From Deltaproteobacteria bacterium (GTDB lineage Bacteria > Desulfobacterota > SM23-61), in contig JACRCA010000412.1 of the NCBI GenBank assembly GCA_016234425.1, positions 1 to 19,206 on the forward strand: a stretch of 19,206 nucleotides of DNA. The letters are read 5' to 3'. The position numbers and the translations under genes were made by a program. The notes beneath the pieces were generated by a model, which was not told the origin of the DNA, made no database searches, and saw nothing but the letters and a program-made list of their open reading frames with translations. Shown in pieces: positions 13,944 to 19,206 of the stretch (positions within the stretch are counted from its first letter, which is position 1; every line of letters starts with the position of its first letter).

Positions 13944-15182
13944 GAGACGCCACTGGGGCCCCCCGAGCCTATCCTCCACGATGATCCCGGCCTGAAACAA
14001 TTTGCTGCGGATTTGATCGGCCATTTCCCACTGCTTTGCTTTTCTTAGCTTTTCTCGGATGTCCAGAATAATATCCAACAGCGGGGAAAGGATGGAGGAA
14101 ACATCCTTCGGAGACTCATCGAAACGAATACCAAGTTGCACAATCATCCCGCGGAGAATTTCCCGAGCTTGAGAAATTAGATCCTCATCCTCAAAGTCTT
14201 TACAGCTTTTCCAGATCATTTTGTCCAAGCCCACGAGAATATCGATCAAGGCCGCCCCTTTGTGTTCTTGCAGAAATTTATCAAAAGATTCCTTGGCTGA
14301 TTTAACCCGATCCATAAAGGATTCCTGAGGGGGCTGGGTCATCAGGATCTGGAGGGTTGCGGGAGGCTTTTCTTCGAGGCGCGGAAGGGCGAATCCTTTA
14401 AATTCATCCCAAGAGAGAATTTGGCCATCCTTGAAGGTCTTCTGCCTTCCCTGGTGGCGTAAAGTTACCTCTCCAACACCCTGGATCAAAATCTGTCCAG
14501 TTTGAAAGTTCAAGATGCAAGCAGTATGCTCGTCAATGCCCAGAATGGGGATCCCTGGTGGGAGCAGAGCTTCGAGTTGTAACAAGCGTGGTTCTCCCAT
14601 CCAACAAAAGCGCGTGTCATGGGTCCCTCCCTCGGCATTATTCCAATGAGGGATGACGACCATGTCTAGACCGAATCTCCCGAGTAAATCCAATCCTTCC
14701 ACCCAATGCACCTCCTCCCCCACTTTATAGATTTCGTAAACTGGAAGGGTAAATCGGCCGACGGTTAGAGCAGCGGCGCTGGCTGGGATGAAGCAGGCCC
14801 CGCTTTGGATCCTCTCAAAGATGATCTGCGGAATGGGGGTCCCGGCCCAATTTTTCAGGGCATACGTCGGGCTTCCGGGGCCGACGAAAATATAGTTACC
14901 CTGGCGCAGAATTTGAAAGGCTTTCTCTGCTTCATAGGGCGAGATGTTTTTGGAGGATTTGAAGGAAACCTGAACCATGGGCTGGTTGAAACGTTTTTCA
15001 AAATATTCTCTCGCTTTCTGGAAGAGGTCGTCGGCATTCATCTGGAAGCCTGCCGGAGTATCGATGAAGACAGCCTTGACCGGAGGGGGAAGTCTATCGA
15101 GAAGATACCGATGCACCCGGACCATGGAATCGGTTGTTTCCCCAGAGCCCATGATGGCTATTATGCCCTTGCCAGTGGGCAT
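13935..15182 (-). CDS. S51/cyanophycinase-like (class-I GATase-like) protein fused to a cysteinyl-tRNA-synthetase-like C-terminal module
   Basis: The protein has 415 aa; GGGGGGAAGGA precedes the ATG at 15182. Residues 1-280 fit the peptidase S51/type 1 glutamine amidotransferase-like fold: GSGETTDSMVRVHR at the start, FVGPGSPTYAL (99-109), a nucleophile-elbow-like PASAAA with Ser135, VVIPHWNN (185-192) with a candidate catalytic His189, and GIDEHTA (225-231), akin to GIDExTA of cyanophycinases. The elbow lacks the usual GxSAG glycine. Residues from about 285 are helical and resemble the DALR part of CysRS. Residues 368-413 (DIREKLRKAKQWEMADQIR, then LFQAGIIVEDRLGGPQWRL) look strikingly like the CysRS C-terminus. 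No HIGH/KMSKS catalytic core is present, so it does not charge tRNA itself. It is first in a unit with phosphorylase and creatininase-type genes. Confidence 0.8.
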   Translation of the reverse strand: MPTGKGIIAIMGSGETTDSMVRVHRYLLDRLPPPVKAVFIDTPAGFQMNADDLFQKAREYFEKRFNQPMVQVSFKSSKNISPYEAEKAFQILRQGNYIFVGPGSPTYALKNWAGTPIPQIIFERIQSGACFIPASAAALTVGRFTLPVYEIYKVGEEVHWVEGLDLLGRFGLDMVVIPHWNNAEGGTHDTRFCWMGEPRLLQLEALLPPGIPILGIDEHTACILNFQTGQILIQGVGEVTLRHQGRQKTFKDGQILSWDEFKGFALPRLEEKPPATLQILMTQPPQESFMDRVKSAKESFDKFLQEHKGAALIDILVGLDKMIWKSCKDFEDEDLISQAREILRGMIVQLGIRFDESPKDVSSILSPLLDIILDIREKLRKAKQWEMADQIRSKLFQAGIIVEDRLGGPQWRLKA

Positions 15183-15200
15183 TCCTTCCCCCCTGAGATT

Positions 15201-15229
15201 AATTTACAGACTGGATTTGGGAAAAGCAA
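15201..15229 (-). promoter_or_regulatory. Candidate sigma-70 promoter for the minus-strand unit
   Basis: On the minus strand TTGCTT (15229-15224) and TAAATT (15206-15201) are 17 bp apart, with a predicted start close to the ribosome-binding site of the S51-like gene. It is divergent from the promoter at 15260. Confidence 0.45.
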
Positions 15230-15259
15230 GGATGAAATAGATATTCTCCATTTTTTCAA

Positions 15260-15288
15260 TTGACACCCCAGAAACGGTTTAATATGAT
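15260..15288 (+). promoter_or_regulatory. Sigma-70 promoter of the iron-sulphur/CoA transferase operon
   Basis: A perfect TTGACA (15260-15265) and TATGAT (15283-15288) are separated by the ideal 17 bp. The start near 15295 leaves a 40-nt leader to the FmdB-type gene. Confidence 0.75.
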
Positions 15289-15334
15289 CGAAACGGTTGG
15301 GCTTAGGGAAAAGATCCCATCCCCAAGGGGTGCC

Positions 15335-15544
15335 ATGCCTATTTATGAGTTTGCCTGCCATAATTGTGGAGAAAAATTTGAGACCTTAGTTCGCTCAGGT
15401 GATAGAAGGGGGATGCGATGTCCCGCTTGTTCAAGCCGTAGGGTTGTCAGAGTGATGTCGATTTTTAGCTGTCTGGGGGTGCAGTTGACCAAAAAGTTTA
15501 GAAGGGAAGCCGAAGAAGGGCTTAAAGAAGAAAAGAAGTATTGA
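15335..15544 (+). CDS. FmdB-family zinc-ribbon protein
   Basis: The protein has 69 aa from ATG 15335, preceded by AAGGGG. An ORF extends upstream to 15260, but that codon overlaps the promoter. The start MPIYEFACHNCGEKFE is the hallmark of the FmdB/CxxC small zinc-ribbon family, with Cys8/Cys11 and Cys29/Cys32 as the zinc-holding pairs. A fifth Cys46 and a charged, lysine/glutamate-rich C-terminal helix follow. The family's role is uncertain (FmdB was named as a putative regulator near amidase/formamidase genes). It is probably the first gene of the operon that runs to the TctC-type gene. Confidence 0.88.
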   Translation: MPIYEFACHNCGEKFETLVRSGDRRGMRCPACSSRRVVRVMSIFSCLGVQLTKKFRREAEEGLKEEKKY

Positions 15545-15590
15545 AAACTCAATTGGCCGGGGAAAATTCCGAGGAAAGGAGCGGAAGCAG

Positions 15591-16481
15591 ATGTGTCATT
15601 GGTGTAACCAGCATGGAGATCGGGATCATAAATGGTATGAAAGAGTTGAAAACTACCTGTTCAACAAAGTTTTTCCTACTCCAGAGGATCAAGAAAGAGT
15701 GAAACAGGAAATGGTCAAGACGTTTGCCGACACGGAATGGAGGTATTCGGACGCTGAGTTTATTCGGAACCACGATTTCCTTCAAGCCAGAGCCAGTAAA
15801 GGTTTTAGTTCGCAGATTGTTATCAAAGAAGAGATGCTCAGGATCTTAAAAATTGCCGAGGAAGCCACGAAAAGAGAAGATAGCATCATGGTGGCAGGTC
15901 ACTGCCCTTGCCGGCTGGTTTATGAGGGAACAAGAGATTATGTTTGCATTGGATTTGGCATGCCCGTAACCATGTCCATGGAAATCGGCTATGGAAGGTT
16001 GCCGGGAGAGGGCTTAACCGAGTATGGCGGAGCAGAGTGGAAAAATCTCCGCAAGGAGTTAAGAAAAGGGGCGAAGGTTCCTCTGAAGCTTGAAGAGGCT
16101 GAGGAGCTGATTGATGAGTGGGAAAAGAGGGGGCTCTGGCACATCGTGATGAGTCGCGGGCGATTGCCTTTAATCGAGGCCATCTGTAATTGTGAAAGAA
16201 GGTATTGTACCTACTGGATGAACAGATTTCGCAGTGGAGTGAAGGAATATGTTCTCAAGGGGCATTATATAGCCAGGGTTAACCCGCTAAAGTGCACCAG
16301 CTGTGGACATTGCTTCGACCGATGTCAATTTGGCGCGCTGCATTATTCGAAGACCTCCGATAATGTGGATATTGACATGTATATGTGTTTCGGTTGTGGG
16401 TTATGCTACAGCGCCTGCCCCAACGAAGCGATCGAACTCATTTCCCGAGCGAAAATTCCCGCGATAAAAAATCTATGGTAG
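15591..16481 (+). CDS. 16-cysteine iron-sulphur protein with C-terminal 2x[4Fe-4S] ferredoxin domain
   Basis: The protein has 296 aa; AAGGAG precedes ATG 15591. The last part is a bacterial-type dicluster ferredoxin: Cys235, 238, 241, 245 (CTSCGHCFDRC) and Cys266, 269, 272, 276 (CFGCGLCYSACP). Upstream are eight more cysteines in grouped motifs: CHWC (2-5), GHCPCR (104-108) with Cys119, and CNCERRYC (199-206). The CxCR-then-CxC layout recalls a family of anaerobe ferredoxin-like proteins with an extra N-terminal cysteine domain, often lacking a defined function. There is no signal peptide or membrane helix, so it should be cytosolic. It is nine bases from the next ferredoxin gene and probably passes electrons with it. 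Confidence 0.88.
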   Translation: MCHWCNQHGDRDHKWYERVENYLFNKVFPTPEDQERVKQEMVKTFADTEWRYSDAEFIRNHDFLQARASKGFSSQIVIKEEMLRILKIAEEATKREDSIMVAGHCPCRLVYEGTRDYVCIGFGMPVTMSMEIGYGRLPGEGLTEYGGAEWKNLRKELRKGAKVPLKLEEAEELIDEWEKRGLWHIVMSRGRLPLIEAICNCERRYCTYWMNRFRSGVKEYVLKGHYIARVNPLKCTSCGHCFDRCQFGALHYSKTSDNVDIDMYMCFGCGLCYSACPNEAIELISRAKIPAIKNLW

Positions 16482-16490
16482 GAGAGAAAA

Positions 16491-16784
16491 ATGGAAGTCA
16501 AGATAAATATCGACCGAGAAAAATGCAACTATTCTATGTATGATCCGAGCGGATGTAAAAAATGTCTCCAGATCTGCACTCCGAAAGTATTTGCCACCCG
16601 ACCTAACCGAAAAAGAGATTTCTCCATCCCCAAAGAGAAAAGGATAGATCCTACCATCTGGATTTTGTTGACTCCCTGGGCAGATTATTGCAATGGATGC
16701 GGCGCTTGCGTGGAAGCCTGTCCTAAAGGCGCCATTACCATCCAATTCGGGGAAAAGTTGATCGCTCCCACCCGAGCATCTTGA
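16491..16784 (+). CDS. Small 2x[4Fe-4S] ferredoxin
   Basis: The protein has 97 aa; AGGAGA precedes the ATG at 16491. Eight cysteines fall in two sets: Cys12, 22, 25, 29 (with a nine-residue gap after the first, CNYSMYDPSGCKKCLQIC) and Cys67, 70, 73, 77 (CNGCGACVEACP). The first set is atypical for clostridial ferredoxins and recalls delta-type subunits or partner ferredoxins of oxidoreductases. Residues 30-66 form a basic linker. It is presumably a cytosolic electron carrier for an unseen enzyme, and is translationally close to the larger iron-sulphur protein upstream. Confidence 0.9.
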   Translation: MEVKINIDREKCNYSMYDPSGCKKCLQICTPKVFATRPNRKRDFSIPKEKRIDPTIWILLTPWADYCNGCGACVEACPKGAITIQFGEKLIAPTRAS

Positions 16785-16859
16785 AGAGGGGTTCGAAAAT
16801 AGGAAGCAAAATCAGGTCAAAATCTCCCTTAAAGTATTCTGGAAAAAAGAATTACGTCC

Positions 16860-18095
16860 ATGGATGGTAAAATGCTATCAGGACTGCGAATTCTCGACGT
16901 TACCAACTATCTTTCCGGCCCATTTGCCAGTCTTCTCCTGGGTGGCTTGGGTGCCGAAGTAATCAAGGTGGAGCGGCCTGAGACCGGGGATCCTTGTCGC
17001 TATAATCCCCCTTTTGCCAATCCTGGGCAGGTTAGCTTCGATCGCCAGGCCGATGGAGATCTATCGCTGATCTTCCTGAAGAGAAATCGGGGCAAAAAGA
17101 GCATTACCCTAAATTTGCGGAGCGAGAGGGGGAAGGAGATATTCAAAAAGTTGGCCGCAAAAGTCGATGTGGTGTTGGAGAACTTTACTCCGGGAGTGAT
17201 GGATCGCCTGGGCTTAGGCTATGAAGCATTGAAGGAAGTGAACCCTAAACTGATATACTGTTCGATTTCCGGGTTTGGCCAGAGTGGTCCTTATGAGGAC
17301 CTGCAGGCTTACGACCTGGTGATCCAGGCCATGAGTGGGGTGATGGCCATTACGGGACATGAAGATGGCCCTCCTCTCCGGGTTGGATTCCTTATTGGCG
17401 ATCAATGTTCAGCCCTTTTTGCGGTCATCGGCATTCTCTCTGCCGTTATCGAGAGACAAAGGACGGGAAGAGGGCGGGCAGTGGACATCTCTATGCAGGA
17501 TTGTCTGTTCTCCATGGTCATGGATGATGCCTGGGACTTGGTCCTATCCCAAGGACTACCAGCCAGAACAGGAAATCGTGTCCCCAGGCTGGTTCCCTTC
17601 AACGTATATCCCTCCAAAGACGGCTATGTGGTTATTTGCACTGCCAGCGATGATCAATGGCTGAATCTACTAAAAGCCCTGGGCCGGGAAGACCTGAAGG
17701 AGGATCCCAAGTACCGGTATTCTGCGGGCAGGGTCAAGCACGTGAAGGAAGTCGAAGCCCTCATTACAGAGTGGATCGAAGAAAAAACTTCTCAAACAGC
17801 CATCGAAATTCTGCGGCGGAACAGGGTACCCTGTAGCCCGGTGTTGGAAATCCAGGATGTGCTAAATGATCCCCAACTAAGACACAGGAAAATGATTGTG
17901 GACCTGCAGCATCCGGCCTACGGAAAAGTCTGCGGCGCCTGCGCCGCGGGGTTTCCCATCAAATTCTCCGAAGTTGACTTACAATACGAGAAAGGGGCCC
18001 CACTCCTGGGGCAGGACAACGAAGAAATCTATTCCCAGTTCTTGGGGTATGATGAGGAGAAATTAGCTCAGCTTAAGAAGGAAGGAGTCATTTAA
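16860..18095 (+). CDS. Class III CoA transferase (CaiB/BaiF family)
   Basis: The protein has 411 aa, close to family length. These enzymes move CoA between carboxylic acids through an aspartyl-CoA thioester. The start LSGLRILDVTNYLSGPFA, then GAEVIKVERPETGD (31-44), RNRGKKSITLNL (75-86), VLENFTPGVMDRLGLGYE and SISGFGQSGPY are all family marks. The catalytic Asp equals Asp181 in LIGDQCSA, by alignment from memory with Asp169 of formyl-CoA transferase. GRGRAVDISMQD (203-214) follows. No strong ribosome-binding site is seen; ATG 16872 is an alternative start. Neighbouring TctC-type protein suggests the acid is imported and activated here; the substrate is unknown. Confidence 0.94.
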   Translation: MDGKMLSGLRILDVTNYLSGPFASLLLGGLGAEVIKVERPETGDPCRYNPPFANPGQVSFDRQADGDLSLIFLKRNRGKKSITLNLRSERGKEIFKKLAAKVDVVLENFTPGVMDRLGLGYEALKEVNPKLIYCSISGFGQSGPYEDLQAYDLVIQAMSGVMAITGHEDGPPLRVGFLIGDQCSALFAVIGILSAVIERQRTGRGRAVDISMQDCLFSMVMDDAWDLVLSQGLPARTGNRVPRLVPFNVYPSKDGYVVICTASDDQWLNLLKALGREDLKEDPKYRYSAGRVKHVKEVEALITEWIEEKTSQTAIEILRRNRVPCSPVLEIQDVLNDPQLRHRKMIVDLQHPAYGKVCGACAAGFPIKFSEVDLQYEKGAPLLGQDNEEIYSQFLGYDEEKLAQLKKEGVI

Positions 18096-18129
18096 CTTTA
18101 GGTCATCAAACTCAATAAGGAGGTGCAAG

Positions 18130-19125
18130 ATGAAGGCGACGAAAAAAATTAAAAGGGGTTTGATTCTAATCGTTCTGGGGACAGCGATTTCGTTCCTGTT
18201 CTCGATTTCCACCGCTCAGGCTGCCTATCCGGAAAAGCCCGTTCAGGTATTCGTCCCCTATGGGGCAGGTGGGGAGACAGACATCGCTATTAGATTTTTG
18301 GCCAGCGTCATTCCCCAATTCATAGGGCAGTCCATGGTTGTAATCAATAAAACCGGAGCCTCAGGGGCCATCTGTTTCGAATATATTAGCAAGCAGATTA
18401 AACCGGATGGATATACTTTGATGGGAGCAGCGATTGGATCAAACGCCATCGTCCCTGCCCAAAACCTTAAGCTCCCCTTTAAATTCGACGATCTCACCTT
18501 TATCGCCCGTACTCAATTCAATCCTACCATGTTAGCCGTGAGGAGTGATTCTCCGTTCAAAACCTTGAATGACTTACTGGAATACATCCGCAAGAATCCC
18601 AAAAAGCTGAAATTCTCCACCGCTGGGGTGCAAACAGTTCAGAATCTGGGTAACATGGTCCTCATGAAGTCCGCCAAGATACCGATCGATTATGTCAGCG
18701 CAGTCCACTATGACTCGGGAGCTGAAGCAACTTTTTCCCTTTTGCGGGGAGACGTGGACTTTCTCTATAACAACACTCCCCTGGTCATTCCCCAAGTGAA
18801 AGCCGGTAAATTGAGGGGGTTACTGGTTCCAGCCAAACTCAAAGAGTTTCCAGACATACCCACTTCAGAACAATTGGGATATCCGGATGTGGACATCGTG
18901 GGTTGGAGAGGCCTTTGTGGTCCTCCCGGATTACCCGATTCTGTGGTTAATCTATGGGCAGAAGCTGTCAAAAAAACCATGGAACATAAATCCTGGCAAA
19001 AAATGGTGGAGAACATCGGAGACCTTCCAGCTTACCTGAGCCCCGAAGATTTCAAGAAATTCGTCACCGCGGAGGTAAAGAGGTACAGGGATATATACAC
19101 TGAACTGGGTTTATTGATCAAATAA
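18130..19125 (+). CDS. TctC/Bug-family substrate-binding protein of a tripartite tricarboxylate transporter
   Basis: The protein has 331 aa; AAGGAGGT is ideally placed before ATG 18130. A signal peptide (KKIKRGLILIVLG, hydrophobic to about 27) ends in AQA before AYPEKPV, so cleavage is probably after residue 31 and the protein is periplasmic. AYPEKPVQVFVPYGAGGETD is the signature start of Bug proteins, with the GAGG loop that usually holds a carboxylate. Further on are NKTGASGA and PDGYTL, also conserved. TctA/TctB membrane subunits are not in the window and may follow beyond 19206 or lie elsewhere, as is common for orphan Bug genes. Only 34 bp separate it from the CoA transferase, so the two are likely coexpressed. 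The last 81 bases show no gene or terminator. Confidence 0.94.
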   Translation: MKATKKIKRGLILIVLGTAISFLFSISTAQAAYPEKPVQVFVPYGAGGETDIAIRFLASVIPQFIGQSMVVINKTGASGAICFEYISKQIKPDGYTLMGAAIGSNAIVPAQNLKLPFKFDDLTFIARTQFNPTMLAVRSDSPFKTLNDLLEYIRKNPKKLKFSTAGVQTVQNLGNMVLMKSAKIPIDYVSAVHYDSGAEATFSLLRGDVDFLYNNTPLVIPQVKAGKLRGLLVPAKLKEFPDIPTSEQLGYPDVDIVGWRGLCGPPGLPDSVVNLWAEAVKKTMEHKSWQKMVENIGDLPAYLSPEDFKKFVTAEVKRYRDIYTELGLLIK

Positions 19126-19206
19126 TTGGCCCTTAAGCATTGCGGCCGTAAGCCTAAGTCCCAACGAGGGCCTTTCAAACGAGATCGGCAGCGCTTTTCC
19201 ACGAAA

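Noticed and set aside
16785..16800. GGTTCGAAA string resembling a tRNA T-loop
   Set aside because: No acceptor, D or anticodon arms can be drawn around it.

Overview
The window reads like a chromosomal stretch of an anaerobic or facultatively anaerobic bacterium. A deltaproteobacterial (Desulfobacterota-like) source is my best guess, and it is inference only. The hints are a DksA/TraR protein with a lysine-rich tail, a sigma-54 promoter, low-redox ferredoxin proteins beside a class III CoA transferase and a Bug/TctC binding protein, and several families of short dispersed repeats in the intergenic gaps. No phage, integrase, transposase, CRISPR array or toxin-antitoxin pair was seen.

Layout. 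Positions 1-1424 (+) hold the C-terminal end of a large membrane-anchored protein and a lipoprotein of the metallo-beta-lactamase fold with altered metal ligands. A tRNA-Val(CAC) with its own terminator lies at 1628-1704 (-), next to degenerate TTTAGGCA-type repeats. Positions 1999-3700 (+) hold a two-gene unit: an MthK-like K+ channel with an RCK regulatory part, and a stand-alone cyclic-nucleotide-binding protein. An OsmC-family protein and adenine deaminase follow, separated by a CACAGAG inverted repeat. A sigma-54 promoter at 6312-6327 precedes a small RodZ-type HTH protein whose membrane segment is lost to an apparent -1 frameshift. Two oligopeptide-type ABC permeases (7012-8914) stand without a binding protein or ATPases. 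They converge on gltX (-).

Positions 10580-11016 form a complete cold-shock transcription unit: sigma-70 promoter, about 140-nt structured leader, 66-aa CspA-type protein and strong terminator. Convergent to it is an internally deleted TauE/SafE pseudogene. Next comes a DksA/TraR zinc-finger gene with its own promoter and terminator (-).

From 15182 down to 12214 (-) lies a probable three-gene unit: an S51/cyanophycinase-like protein fused to a cysteinyl-tRNA-synthetase-like C-terminal module, a nucleoside phosphorylase, and a creatininase-fold amidohydrolase. Diverging from it at 15260 is a strong sigma-70 promoter. It leads into a probable (+) operon: FmdB-type zinc ribbon, 16-cysteine iron-sulphur protein, 8-cysteine ferredoxin, CaiB/BaiF CoA transferase, and TctC/Bug substrate-binding protein. 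My reading, as inference, is uptake of an organic acid, its CoA activation and low-potential electron transfer.

The best candidates for something undescribed are the S51-CysRS-like fusion, the iron-sulphur/CoA-transferase/TctC operon, the MBL lipoprotein with substituted metal ligands, the split channel/cNMP pair, and the csp leader with mutually exclusive hairpins.
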